Below, in pieces: positions 35,664 to 45,614 of a stretch of DNA of 64,000 nucleotides. The notes below the pieces were generated by a model. That model was not told the DNA's origin. It worked only from the letters and a program-made list of their open reading frames with translations, and searched no databases. Numbering within the stretch: the first letter of the stretch is position 1; every line of letters starts with the position of its first letter. Location: assembly GCA_963796125.1 (NCBI GenBank), contig CAWCKM010000047.1:62001-126000 (forward strand), written 5' to 3'. Source of the DNA: DASPRG01 sp963796125. GTDB taxonomy: Bacteria; Nitrospirota; Thermodesulfovibrionia; Thermodesulfovibrionales; SM23-35. A program made the translations under genes and the position numbers.

Positions 35664-35775
35664 TTTGGTTGTATTCTTGTCATGCCGGCTTGTCCGGCAT
35701 CCTTCTTTGAAGAAAGATTCCCGAGGCGACGACAAGCGGGAATGACAGACAACCAGTGGAACAGAGTTCGCTATG
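35664..35775 (+). repeat. dispersed palindromic repeat, family A copy 2 (upstream of lptD)
   Basis: GTCATGCCGGC..GCCGGCAT-type left hairpin at 35679, right end GCGGGAATGAC at 35746. It is nearly identical to 4355-4456, with an extra GAGGCGAC. The lptD start codon ATG 35742 lies inside it. Two period-7 arrays flank it (35585-35625 and 35795-35826). Confidence 0.8.
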
Positions 35776-37698
35776 AAATTATTTTCATTATTTTACTATT
35801 CACTATTCACTATTCACTATTTACTAATTATTGTTTTGCACAAGGAGAAACAACCATAACTTCCGAGACCCTTGAATACATAGAAAGTACATCCACATAT
35901 ATCGCAAAAGGTTCTGTGAAGATTACGAGCGGAGGGAGAGTCATTGAAGCAGATGAGATGATCTACAATGAACAGACAACCGGTATCAGTGCGTCAGGCA
36001 ACGTACGGTATGATGACGCCCAGGTGGTAATCACGTCAAGTAAGCTGGAGTTGAATATGGAAACAGATACAGGCAAAGTTTATGATGCAGTGATCTTATT
36101 CAAAAAAGACAGTTATCATATCTCCGGGAAATCGATCGAAAAGAGGGGTGAGAAGTATTACTATGCCCCTGAGGCAACATTCTCTACCTGTGATGATCCT
36201 GTTCCTGCATGGTCTTTCAAAGGTAAAGATGTAGATCTCCAGGTCGATGAGAGGTTAAAGGCAAAACATGTATCTTTTTACATCAAGGATGTTCCAGCGC
36301 TCTATACCCCTTATTTCTTTCTTCCTTTCCATACCGACAGAGAAACAGGTTTTTTGATTCCGGTTGTAGATTACAGTACTTCAAGGGGATTGCACCTGAA
36401 CATTCCTTTTTACTGGGTCATATCAGAAAACAGGGATGCAACTGCGGTACTGGATGTCTATTCAGAGAGGGGAATCGGGGAGGGTCTGGAATACAGATAT
36501 ATAGAACCGGAAGGCATCAAAGGAAACTGGTGGCTTTACCATATAAGGGACACGGAACTTAATAAGGATTTCTTTGAAATGAGGGCATTGCATGAACAGA
36601 GGTCACAAGAAAGACTGGGAGGGTTTCTGAGCATCAACTTTGTCAACGAAAAAGATTTCTACAGAGAGTTCAGTCCCTACCTTGAGGTAAGCACACTCCG
36701 ATTTCTTGAGTCTACAGGAGAGATCTCTCTCCCTCTCAGGAACTCCCGTGCTTATCTTCTAACTCAGTACTGGGTAGACCTGGAAGAGGAGCTAAGACCT
36801 CCATTGCAGAGATTACCGGAAGCAGGATATGTCCTTTATCCTACAAAGGTCGGTCCTTTCTGGTTTTCCGGCACATCAACAGTCTCCAATTTCTGGAGGG
36901 ATGAAGACATGTTTGGGCAGAGGCTTGATATCTACCCGGGGATGTTATCCAAGGTCGGTAATGAGTTTGTCCTTACCCAGTCACTTGGTTTTCGGGAAAC
37001 AGCCTATGCCCTGCACAGGACAGAGGAGGACTCATTACATAGAGAGGCAATTGAATATAACATTGGAGTCCATACAAGTCTTTTGAAAAGATATAGTTCC
37101 TTTACACATGTTATAGAACCATCAATCGGATATACCTTCATCACTGACTTCAGAAGATCCTCCTCTTTTCGATTCAACAGAACTTTTTAAAAAGACATCG
37201 ACAGTAGGAGCCTCCCTCGTTAACCGGTTCTTTTATAAAGGTGGAGAAGTCGCTATTTTCAGGGCTACACAGTCCTTTGATGCAGAGTTAGGTGACAGGC
37301 CGTTTCTGCCGTTCAGACTCGAGGTCGGGATTAAGAAGCCTGTCTCTCTGCGCCTTGATACAGCTTATGATGTACATGAAGGGAAGCTTGACAGCATAAA
37401 TTCTGACTTGTCTTTCAATATCCCTAGAGGAACACTGTTTGTTGGGCAGAGATATAACAGGCTGGAGGATGTAGTCTATTACAGGGCAGGATTTGACCTT
37501 TACCCGTCTAAACCCTGGTATGTAAGAGGAGTGATATGGTACGACGACGATATGAAAGAAATCCGGGACATTTCTATAGATCTGAGATATTCGAGCCAGT
37601 GCTGGGGTGTGAATGTAGAATTTATTAAGAGACCCCATGACTTTACCTTCGCAGTAATGTTTGATCTCAAGGGTATTTCGAAAGGCTTCAAGATATAA
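35742..37698 (+). CDS. lptD: LPS-assembly protein LptD, frameshifted
   Basis: Outer-membrane barrel that inserts lipopolysaccharide. A signal peptide (IIFIILLFTIHYSLFTNYCFAQ) is followed by an OstA/LptA-like domain (YIAKGSVKITSGGRVIEADEMIYNE, GNVRYDDAQVVITS) and the barrel with its YTPYFFLPFHTDRETGFLIP motif. The first frame ends at 37190. PPLFDSTELFKKTSTVGASL and the rest to 37698 follow in the +1 frame, so one extra base near 37158 is indicated. The start lies within repeat A and the signal peptide is encoded by a period-7 array (TATTCAC), which may have shifted the original start; an ATG at 35773 in another frame would give MKLFSLFYYSLFTIHY. Confidence 0.88.
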
Positions 37699-38263
37699 AT
37701 TTCGCTATCTCGAGATCTATCCTTTCTATTGAATCTTCAAGAGAAGTTTTGTCTGTATCAATAATGACCTCAGGGTTCAATGGCTCCTCATAGGGAATAA
37801 CCAACCCCGGCACCGGAGATCCCGCAGCTCCCTTTTTGTAAATATCCGCTGGTGCCTCGTGCCTCTCCAGCCTTTGCGTCTCTCTTTCCATGCATAGCTT
37901 GAGAGGACATCTGAGATATACCTCAATGTATTTCGGAATTATCCCTCTGGCGAGATCACGCCATCTCCTGAGATTCCCTGTTGCATCAATGATTACATGG
38001 TGCCCGAGTTCTGTTAGTTTCTTTGCAAGAAAGACGAGGGCCCTGTAAACGATTTCCCTCTCTGAATCAGAATAGGTCGGATCAGGTGTGACGACTTTTC
38101 TAATCTCGTCCATCCTGAGAATAATAAACTCAGGGCGGACCTTTTTGAGGGCATCAGCAATGGTACTTTTTCCGCTTCCCGGGAGACCTGTTATCCATAG
38201 AGCGATACCGCTTAACTCATTAGCATACTGAATTGCTTTCAATCTTCTAATATTTACAGTCAA
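37688..38263 (-). CDS. adenylylsulfate kinase-like protein
   Basis: P-loop kinase of 191 residues: ALWITGLPGSGKSTIADAL, LRMDEIRKVVTP, YSDSEREIVYRALVFLAKKL, HHVIIDATGNLRRWRDLAR and YLRCPLKLCMERETQRLERHE. This resembles APS kinase (CysC), but key APS-binding words such as DGDN are replaced by RMDE, so the substrate may be another one; related kinases phosphorylate nucleotide or sugar compounds. It ends 11 bases inside lptD, on the opposite strand. Confidence 0.75.
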   Translation of the reverse strand: MTVNIRRLKAIQYANELSGIALWITGLPGSGKSTIADALKKVRPEFIILRMDEIRKVVTPDPTYSDSEREIVYRALVFLAKKLTELGHHVIIDATGNLRRWRDLARGIIPKYIEVYLRCPLKLCMERETQRLERHEAPADIYKKGAAGSPVPGLVIPYEEPLNPEVIIDTDKTSLEDSIERIDLEIAKFIS

Positions 38264-38367
38264 AAAAGGAAGACTTATGTCCTCTTCTGCATTGAATCGG
38301 TCGGTAACTTAGGGAGCTATAAGTAGATACTGAAGAAAGTAGGAAACTCTTTTAAGAAGAAACAGAC

Positions 38368-38634
38368 TCAATCAAATAATGATGTAAGGACTTCTGTCTT
38401 GTCTTCGATTACTTTTGTCAATTTCTCCTGTTCATTTTTCATCCTGAAGATTTCGTCAGCAAGATTCAGAGAAGTGAGTATTAATGCCTTTACTGGCATC
38501 ACATTTGGGATAGAACTGTTGACTTCCTTGAGTTTTATATCAACATATGAGGCGAGATTTCTGATATATTCTTCAGGAGCGTCGCCTTTTATTGTATATT
38601 TCTGGCCAAGAATGATGACCTCGACACTACCCAT
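38368..38634 (-). CDS. zapA: cell division protein ZapA
   Basis: An 88-residue protein that stabilises FtsZ bundles at the division site. Its start SVEVIILGQKYTIKGDAPEEYIRNLASYVDIKLKEV and helical tail ILTSLNLADEIFRMKNEQEKL are ZapA features, and the length is normal. It follows the coiled-coil ZapB-like gene by two bases. Confidence 0.88.
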   Translation of the reverse strand: MGSVEVIILGQKYTIKGDAPEEYIRNLASYVDIKLKEVNSSIPNVMPVKALILTSLNLADEIFRMKNEQEKLTKVIEDKTEVLTSLFD

Positions 38635-38636
38635 AC

Positions 38637-38864
38637 CTATTCCTTCTCAGATACGAGTGTTTCGAGTTCGTCGAGGAGACTTTCAATCTGGTTTTTTATG
38701 GTATTTTTTTCATACCTGAGTTGTTCGATCTCCTCATTCTTATCGTTGAGGATCCCTTCAAGCTCTTTGAGCTTTCTTTGCGTAATGAGTTTTTCGTCTT
38801 TAAGGGTTTTGACCCTCTCAATAGCTGTACTGATCTTGTCTTCGAGGCTCTTTAGTCTTTCCAA
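38637..38864 (-). CDS. ZapB-like coiled-coil cell division protein
   Basis: A 75-residue protein that is coiled coil throughout: ERLKSLEDKISTAIERVKTLKDEKL, LKELEGILNDKNEEIEQLRYEKNTI, LLDELETLV. The open frame extends to ATG 38939, but AAAGGAGG lies just upstream of TTG 38864, giving the usual MERLKSLEDKI start, so I choose TTG. Small coiled-coil proteins directly ahead of zapA are the usual ZapB-type partners. Confidence 0.8.
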   Translation of the reverse strand: MERLKSLEDKISTAIERVKTLKDEKLITQRKLKELEGILNDKNEEIEQLRYEKNTIKNQIESLLDELETLVSEKE

Positions 38865-38965
38865 CGATGTAACCTCCTTTCTTAACCCTGTAGATTGGTC
38901 TTTACGTTGGTTGTCGTCAAAGAGGGTCTTCTTTAACATCGTATCTAAGATAACAAAGATTTATT

Positions 38966-40984
38966 CTAAAGTCTACCCATTTCCTCAGGTTTTTTTATGG
39001 CCTCATTGTTGCCCGAGGGCCTTTTATATTCGAAGAAGGTAGTCATGACTTTTTTTACATAATTTCTTGTCTCATTGTAAGGAATATCTTCAATGAATTC
39101 ATCGACGGATTTATAATTTCCTTTTTGAATCCACTTCCTTACCTTCTCCTCGCCTGCATTGTAAGCAGCAAGGGCATAGGCATAAGAGCCGAATTCCCTG
39201 ATGAGGGTACTCAGATAAAATGTGCCGACATGAATGTTGTTCCTGACATTGCATACCTGAGAAACATTTGTTATTCTTAGGTGCAGGTCACGGTTAAGAC
39301 GGAAAGCGGTCTGGGGCATAAGCTGCATGAGGCCAAGCGCCCCTGCTGTGGACCTGGCATTCGGATCGAACGTACTTTCTTCTCTCATGACAGACAGCAC
39401 AAGGAAAGGATCAATACTGTATTGTTGAGACACCGGTTCAACAATATTCCAGTATGCGTGAGGATAGCGGAGATGATGCACGGTTTCTATGGCAGGAAGT
39501 CTATTCGCAAGAATGACCAGATATCTGTATTCTCCAATGTCCTGTAATTTTGAGCCGATATACAGAATGTCTTCTATCGAAGTTGTGGTTTTTGAAATAA
39601 AGATGAGTTCTGAAAGGGCATCTTCTGAAAGCCCGATTTCAAAAAGAGCTTCTGCCCGCTCAAATTTTTTAACTCCCGTATAGCCCCCTTTAAGTTCCCC
39701 CTTACTAAGGGCGTGATCATCCAGTAGAGGGTAAGGGGGAATTGAAAGGGGGTGGAGGCGGATTATTTTCATGGTTTCCTGTGTCACCGTGGGATTCCAT
39801 TGTTTCTTTAGTACCTAATTGTTCGATAGGTTCTTTCATCCTCAGAAAGGACATGGCACTGTAAAAGTCTCCATTCTTTTTCCTGAGTGTATGATATGAA
39901 TCCTTGACATCTTTCCCTGAGGCTTCGAGGCTCCGTGCCTTCCAATAGAGATACTTAGTATCACTACTGTTCTCGTATAGTCTTGCGAAGACATCTGCAG
40001 CTTTCTCATATGCTCCGCTCATGAAGTAAGTCCATCCGATTCCCCACAGGGCATTTTCTGATTCTGAAGGATACTGTTCTAAAACATTCTGGTAAATCTT
40101 CAAAGCTTCTTCAATCTCACCCTCTCTTCTTTTGTCAGAAGCAACAGCGATAAGAATGGAGCCAGCCCTTCCATCTCCACTCTTCAAAAGTTCCTCAAGA
40201 GAAGAAGTAAATGTCTCTTTTCCCCCGGCCCGGTAGAGTGAATATACCTTCCAGAATTTTTCTTCTGCTTTCTCATATACCTCTGCTGCCTCGGAATATC
40301 TTTTCTGTTTAAAAAGGGAGAGTCCGAGGTTTTTCAGGATCTCGTTCTTCAAACTCCCATCATCTTTTTCAAGCGCTGTCCTGAGAACAGACTCTGCCTC
40401 TTTGTAGTCCATGAGTTTCATAAAGTTCGATGCCTTTTCTATCAGGTCTCTTGTCTGCATATCTGCGGGACTCAGTTCACTGCAGGCCATTTCAGAAAGA
40501 GGGCAGGCACTGATACATATGTCCTTGAAAATTGACTTTGCAGCATCCGCATTATTCTTTTGAAGCCAGCGGGCATAGGAGTATTTTATTTCCATGTCTT
40601 TTGGATAATCCTTAATAAAGGATTCAAACAGTTGTTGCATATTTTCTTCAGGCACCTCTTGTGCTTCCGTGAGTTCTCTTGAACGTGCTTTCTTTTCTAA
40701 GGGGTGAATCAGGAAATTTTTTCAGGAGAGAACGGATAGTCTTCAGAGCCTCTCCATGATTTCCAGTTTCGTGATATGCGTCAGAAAGCCATAACAAGGC
40801 ATAATCACCTAACAAGGGGAATTCTTTCTCTGCAATAGAGAGGCTTTTTATGGCATCTTCGTATTTTTTGCCTTCTAGTTCTTCTCTGCCCTGTCTTGAG
40901 AAATGCTTTGCCGTCAATATCTTCACAATAAATAGTCGAGCAATGAAGAATGAAGATTAAGAGGAACAGAAAACGTAGTTTCAT
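38966..40984 (-). CDS. slt: soluble lytic murein transglycosylase, broken into frames
   Basis: Periplasmic enzyme cleaving peptidoglycan. A signal peptide starts at ATG 40984 (MKLRFLFLLIFILHCSTIYC). TPR-like superhelix pieces follow in two frames (REELEGKKYEDAIKSL; RELTEAQEVPEENMQQLFESF), joined after single extra bases near 40890 and 40692. The SLT domain (38966-39787) has REESTFDPNARSTAGALGLMQLMPQTA with the catalytic glutamate, YALAAYNAGEEKV and FIEDIPYNETRNYVKKV. A C/G-rich palindrome (39681-39756) is inserted between the TPR and SLT parts and causes a third frame change. The intact protein would be about 670 residues. Confidence 0.85.
39681..39756. repeat. family C palindrome inside slt
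   Basis: GCCCCCTTTAAGTTCCCCC, then a right half GTAAGGGGGAATTGAAAGGGGG, inserted between the TPR and catalytic parts of slt and shifting the frame. Confidence 0.75.
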
Positions 40985-41121
40985 AAAATTATATTAGTCA
41001 AAATGGCAGTCTTTGACAATATCAAAAAGGAACCATTCTTTTCGGTTTTACCACATGTCTAAGAGGAGAGACGCTGATAGTCACTTATTTGCCTAATTAA
41101 TTCTGTCAGGTTTCTCTGCCA

Positions 41122-41595
41122 TTATCTACCCCATAATCCCCTATTATGCTCCCTTGCCTCCCTCTCGTATTGCCTGAAATCATCAAGATGTTTAAAGGGG
41201 TATCTGGTATAGGCAAAGCCATAGCCCTGCTTTATTATCTCGGCATTCAGAAAAGTTCCGTCTTCGATATAAACATAAGCTAATAGTCTTCCATATTTGT
41301 CTCGTGTCTGCCAGTCGTATTCAAGCCTTATTCCCTTACCTTCTACCATCCTACGTGTAAACTCAGACGCTTCCTTGCCAAAATATTCTACCGGCTTTCG
41401 AGGATGAACAGTCTCAGGCGTATCTACCCCTATGAGGCGGACTTTTTCTTCCTGGCCTCCTATTGTAACGACAATAGTATCACCATCTATGACACGAGTA
41501 CAATAATTGTCTCTATTGCCAATCGAAGCCAAAGTAATAGCCAATGGTATCCAGAAAAGTGCAATCAGATAGGATTTGATTGGCCAGCGTGACAT
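41122..41595 (-). CDS. thermonuclease (SNase-like) family protein
   Basis: A 157-residue nuclease with a membrane anchor or signal (YLIALFWIPLAITLASIG) and the staphylococcal nuclease fold: CTRVIDGDTIVV, KVRLIGVDTPET, FTRRMVEGKGIRLEYDWQTRDKYGRLLAYVYIEDG, LNAEIIKQGYGFAYTRYP. The catalytic acid and arginine positions (DGDT, RLIGVDTPE, R of KYGR) are present. Likely exported, degrading nucleic acids. Monocistronic. Confidence 0.92.
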   Translation of the reverse strand: MSRWPIKSYLIALFWIPLAITLASIGNRDNYCTRVIDGDTIVVTIGGQEEKVRLIGVDTPETVHPRKPVEYFGKEASEFTRRMVEGKGIRLEYDWQTRDKYGRLLAYVYIEDGTFLNAEIIKQGYGFAYTRYPFKHLDDFRQYEREAREHNRGLWGR

Positions 41596-42330
41596 ATGAT
41601 TCTACCCGTCCACAGTCACATTACATAATCTTCCAGACAAGTAATGATCAGAGAAGCAGGGTGGGTATTTTGTCTGGAAGAATTAAAAAAAATTGGCATC
41701 CCAAAAGTGTCCATCTTCGTTTCAGTATAGATTGACATTGACCTGTAAGCCCCGTGACTGCAATCACAGTGCAGAAGCTGTTCTAAGGGACGTGAATATA
41801 CTAATGCGGTCATTAGTAACGGCACATCAACATCTTTGTATGTCATGCCAGGCGAGAGGCGGTTTAATCGGGCATCCAGTGTCTTTCTGGATTCCCCGGT
41901 CAAGCCGTGGAATGACGAGAATGTGGTCTTACTTATGAACTCCTTAGTAAATGAGGGGCGTATATGTGGTAATTGACAGTTATTAAGGAATGGATTGATA
42001 AAAGGGACTTTTATTCCGTTGAGAATTTCTATCGCGAACTTAAACGTTTTAAATGGGAGGTTAAATAACCTATGATAACCGCTGAGAAAATTTATAAAGA
42101 GATATTAGAGATGCCGATCTGCAAATGTTTCACTGCCCTCTTTTTTGGTCTTTTAATGAACCTAATGTCGGCGTCTTTTGTATCTTTGGAAAGGGTTATC
42201 TGTTAAGGAGAGTATTGATTTATCGACTTTCAGAAATATTTACAGCTTTACCAAAGCATCGTCATTGGTATAGAACAGTTGAACTTGTGTTAAACATACT
42301 AAAGAAATTTAACGACTATCATGACTGTCA

Positions 42331-42504
42331 GATAAATCAGGCGACAAGGACCGGGTAAGGGACACATCAATTGTTGGTCAAATAGCGCATGGCGCGACAA
42401 TTGAAGAAGTGCTTTCAGATTATCCTGACCTCGAACAAGAAGACATCAAGCAGGCACTCGAATATGCAGCGTGGTTAGCACAGGAAGAAGTCTATCCAGT
42501 TTAG
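42331..42504 (+). pseudogene. DUF433 antitoxin-like remnant, N-terminus missing
   Basis: In the frame ending at TAG 42502-42504 the sequence reads DTSIVGQIAHGATIEEVLSDYP, then DLEQEDIKQALEYAAWLAQEEV. This is the C-terminal two thirds of a DUF433 (VapB-like) antitoxin. No start codon with the normal N-terminal part is found and no PIN-type toxin follows. The rest of 41600-42640 has no recognisable intact gene. Confidence 0.65.
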
Positions 42505-42642
42505 TCTAAATGCGATTTCTTGCCGACATGGGAGTATCCCAGAGAGTTGTTAGCTGGCTCAGAAATGAAACCTCCGTTAAGTGAAACTTTACATAGAAAA
42601 ATAAGATTTTTGCTATACTTAAACAATATTTGGGAGGTTAAT

Positions 42643-42927
42643 ATGTCATCAACCTTAAAAGACCGAATCATTAAAGAAATAGAGGATTTGCCTTCAGAGG
42701 TACAAGGAAAAATAATTAAGTTGGTTCATTCAATGAAAGAAGAAATTCTTGCATCGAAGAAAGCAAAACCAAAAAAGACGAATGCACTTTCTGATGTGGA
42801 TAAACTTGCCTTTGAAACCAACATTCCTGACCTTTCATATCAGCATGATCACTTATGGGAGGGCAAGGGACATATCTCACATTTCTTCAATCTGCCCGTA
42901 AATAAGTGTACTTTGATATCCCAATAA
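42643..42927 (+). CDS. putative antitoxin-like small protein
   Basis: ATG 42643 follows a good GGGAGG site. The first 40 residues (LKDRIIKEIEDLPSEVQGKIIKLVHSMKEEIL) form an amphipathic helix pair like antitoxins of the DUF2281 kind, followed by a basic stretch and FETNIPDLSYQHDHLW. In related proteins the C-terminus is HDHYLYG, so the tail after HDH may be frame-shifted. No partner toxin is recognisable downstream. The function is an inference. Confidence 0.5.
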   Translation: MSSTLKDRIIKEIEDLPSEVQGKIIKLVHSMKEEILASKKAKPKKTNALSDVDKLAFETNIPDLSYQHDHLWEGKGHISHFFNLPVNKCTLISQ

Positions 42928-43118
42928 ATTCTTGCCCCTTTTTTCTCTTTCCTATCCGGAAAAACAAAAGGTTCTTCAGGCTTTTCTATGAATACTCTCC
43001 ACCCCTCTGGAAGGAAGGGCCTGGGAAGATTTCAGAATCACAAAGACCTCCATGTTTTTTAGAACGCCCTGTATATTCTCGAATATCTTTTGTTGTAACG
43101 TAGCATTGTTCCTTTTAA

Positions 43119-43149
43119 ATCCCCCCTCACCCCCTTTTCCAAAGGGGGT
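43119..43149. repeat. family C palindrome
   Basis: AATCCCCCCTCACCCCC-type left half with CCAAAGGGGG right half, between the antitoxin-like gene and tRNA-Cys. The 42930-43254 interval holds no gene that I recognise. Confidence 0.65.
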
Positions 43150-43254
43150 TTATTCCACGACAAATCCCTGAGGAACCAAGCAGAAAGAGGCCTACTTATG
43201 ACGGAGAAGTTAAAAAAGATGCAAGATCTTAGTGCGATGAATCCATCAAGTGTT

Positions 43255-43330
43255 TGGAGGCGGCGAGCGGATTTGAACCGCTGCATAAAGGTTTTGCAGA
43301 CCTCTCCCTTAGCCACTTGGGTACGCCGCC
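43255..43330 (-). tRNA. tRNA-Cys (anticodon GCA)
   Basis: On the minus strand a 7-bp acceptor stem, GGCGGCG with CGCCGCC, encloses a D arm, an anticodon loop CTGCAAA (GCA) and the T loop GGTTCAAATCC. The discriminator base is T, as required for tRNA-Cys, and CCA is encoded (43257-43255). Confidence 0.95.
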
Positions 43331-43334
43331 GTTA

Positions 43335-43382
43335 ACGACAGTTATAAGTTAAGAGTTAGTGAGTTAAGAGTTAAGAGTATTT
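43335..43382. repeat. period-7 tandem array between the tRNA genes
   Basis: GTTAAGA-type heptamers (GTTAAGA, GTTAGTG, then GTTAAGA twice) downstream and upstream of the tRNA genes; similar words recur at 43545-43575 and 45365-45425. Confidence 0.65.
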
Positions 43383-43457
43383 AATCCAATTATAATTGCC
43401 TTTAACTTTCAACTCTTAACTTCATTCACTTCAAAAATTGCTTAGCAATTTTTAATA

Positions 43458-43533
43458 TGGAGCGGGCGACGGGATTCGAACCCGCGACCCCAACCTTGGC
43501 AAGGTTGTGCTCTACCAACTGAGCTACACCCGC
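43458..43533 (-). tRNA. tRNA-Gly (anticodon GCC)
   Basis: Minus strand. Acceptor stem GCGGGTG with CGCCCGC, D arm AGCTCAGTTGGTAGAGC, anticodon loop TTGCCAA (GCC), T arm GCGGGTTCGAATCCCGT, discriminator T and an encoded CCA at 43460-43458. Confidence 0.97.
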
Positions 43534-43586
43534 ATAAAAAAGTTATTAAGTTAAAAGTGAAAAGTTAAAAATCTCTAAGTACAACA

Positions 43587-43670
43587 TCCAATGGTGCGTG
43601 GTATATCATAAGCCATCACTCTCGCCTCACCTTCTATCATTCAAGGGCGAGGCAATAAGCCCTCTCTTAA
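43587..43670. repeat. dispersed repeat, family D copy 2
   Basis: GTGCGTGGTATATCATAA, a palindromic centre and GCAATAAGCCCTCTC resemble 16069-16145. Confidence 0.65.
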
Positions 43671-43832
43671 GTAAGAGGGGCAAGCGGAGAGTTATCATTC
43701 AACTCGTCATGCAGGATTACTATGTATAGATAGTAACTGTTAACTATAACTCTCTACTCTTAACTTGTCTTTAATTTATAGGCTATAATGAATGATGTTG
43801 AATATTAATGAAAAAACACGGGCTTTGTCAAT

Positions 43833-45377
43833 ATGGTCTACCCTGATTTAGAAGAGCTTTAAGATCCCTTTCATCAAAGGGAAATCTTAATTCCTGTTTA
43901 CAGGGAGATTCTTGCTGATACAGATACACCTGTGTCAGCAGCCCTGAAACTTGGGGGGACCCCGTCATTTTTGCTCGAAAGCGTTGTAGGGGGTGAAAAA
44001 TGGGCACGGTATTCCTTCCTTGGTTCAAGACCATCAAAGGTCATTAAGAAGCTGGGGCAGGAGAGTAGAAATAAAGGATGAAAAAAGGAAGAAACAGGTC
44101 TTTGACGTAGATGATCCTCTTGATATTATTAAGAATGAGATTAAAGCTTATAATCCTGTTGATGTTAAGGGTTTACCAAGGTTCTGCGGCGGTCTTGTTG
44201 GTTATATAGGGTATGACATGGTCAGATTTTTCGAGAAGGTTCCTGATCAGAAAAAACCCGGCCTCGACCTTCCTGATATGTTTTTCATGGTTGCAGATAC
44301 AATGCTAATTTTTGACGGTCTCAGACAAAATATAAAAATTGTATCCAATGCCTATCTCGATGGCAAAGATAGTACTGAGGCATACTCAGAGGCTGTAGAA
44401 AAAATAGAGAGAGTGGTGGAACGGCTTAAACGGTCAGGGGTAAAGCAAAGAGCAAAGAGCAAAGAGCAAAGAGTAAAGGGCAATAAACAGGGAGATCCCG
44501 GAGTTCAGTACTCTGCTTCAAATGCTGAATTCTCTTCAGGGTATTCATCGTCTTTTGTTACACGGGATGCATTTGAGAAAGCAGTGCTCAAGGGAAAGGA
44601 ATACATAATGTCCGGCGATGTTGTTCAGGTTGTCCTTTCCCAGAGGTTTGAACGTGAGTCTCATGTTGATCCCTTCCATATATACAGGGCATTGCGTGTT
44701 ATAAACCCTTCTCCCTACATGTACTATATCGATACAGGCGATGCAAAAATTGTAGGCTCATCCCCTGAGATACTGGTAAGGCTTGAGGGTCGAAAGATCA
44801 TTCTGAGACCTATTGCAGGAACCCGGAAAAGAGGGGAGACAGAAGAAGAGGATGCGTTACTTGAAGCAGAACTCAGAGATGATCCGAAAGAAAAAGCCGA
44901 GCATATCATGCTCGTTGACCTCGGAAGGAATGATGTCGGGAGGGTTGCAGAGACTAGGTTCTGTGAAGGTCACAGAACTTATGACTGTTGAAAGATACAG
45001 CCATGTTATGCATCTTGTCTCGAATGTAGAAGGTAATCTGAAAAACGGACTTGATGCCTTTGACGTGTTAAGAGCCTCTTTCCCTGCAGGGACTGTTACA
45101 GGGGCTCCAAAAGTGAGGGCGATGGAGATTATAGAAGACCTTGAACCAACGAGGAGAGGCCCTTATGCAGGTGCTGTTGGCTACTTCAGCTATTCAGGGA
45201 ACATGGACACCTGTATTACGATAAGAACTCTTGTCATTAAAGATAATAAAGTTTATGTTCAGGCAGGGGCAGGAATTGTAGCTGACTCGATTCCGCTGAA
45301 GGGAGTATACTGAAACCTTGAATAAGGCAATGGGAATGATGAGGGCTGTTGATATGGCGGAAAAGGAAATAAGTTAA
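43833..45377 (+). CDS. trpE: anthranilate synthase component I, multiply frameshifted
   Basis: First enzyme of tryptophan synthesis. The pieces are in order and all recognisable: ATG 43833 MVYPDLEEL; IPVYREILADTDTPVSAALKL; WGRRVEIKD and FCGGLVGYIGYDMVRFFE (43993-44991); AFEKAVLKGKEYIMSGDVVQVVLSQRF; RPIAGTRKRG; LVDLGRNDVGRVAE; LGSVKVTELMTVERYSHVMH; FPAGTVTGAPKVRAMEII; GMMRAVDMAEKEIS ending at 45377. Extra bases near 43889, 44049, 44953 and 45305, plus one unclear indel near 43860, break the frame. A period-7 array (44441-44487) encodes the linker KQRAKSKEQRVK. trpG and trpD follow. Confidence 0.88.
44441..44487. repeat. period-7 tandem array inside trpE
   Basis: GCAAAGA repeated four times with degenerate copies, translated in frame as a charged linker between the two TrpE domains. 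The same AAGAGCA words occur in the thiE array. Confidence 0.75.
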
Positions 45378-45467
45378 GGTTAAAAGTTGCAGAAAAAGTT
45401 CGAAAAGTGAGAAGTTAAAACTTGAAGAGACTTTATAAAACATACTTTATAAGGAGAATGTAGAACT

Positions 45468-45548
45468 GTCATTCCCGCGTAGGCGGGAATCCAGAATCAA
45501 ATGAATACACTTAAGAGCTATCTGGATTCATGCTTTCGCAGGAATGAC
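45468..45548. repeat. GTCATTCC..GGAATGAC palindromic element
   Basis: Outer arms GTCATTCC (45468) and GGAATGAC (45541-45548), with inner pairs ATTCCCGC/GCGGGAAT and ATCCAG/CTGGAT. It belongs to the same general class as family A. Related half-copies are at 13950-13975 and 41874-41925. It sits in the 240-base gap between trpE and trpG. Confidence 0.75.
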
Positions 45549-45614
45549 TGAAACAGTTAGGAATGAATTATTCAGAGACTTATTAATGTGAAAGAAAGGA
45601 TATAAAGCGATTAA

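Noticed and set aside
35585..35830. Tandem repeats considered as a CRISPR array
   Set aside because: Units are 7 bases without spacers, and no cas genes are present.
41616..41938. Overlapping frames on both strands, and a CKPRDCNHSAEAVLRDVNIL stretch that briefly suggested a TnpB C-terminus
   Set aside because: The zinc-finger and DRDxNAA pattern is not met and no transposase body exists; the region also contains GGAATGAC-type repeat halves.
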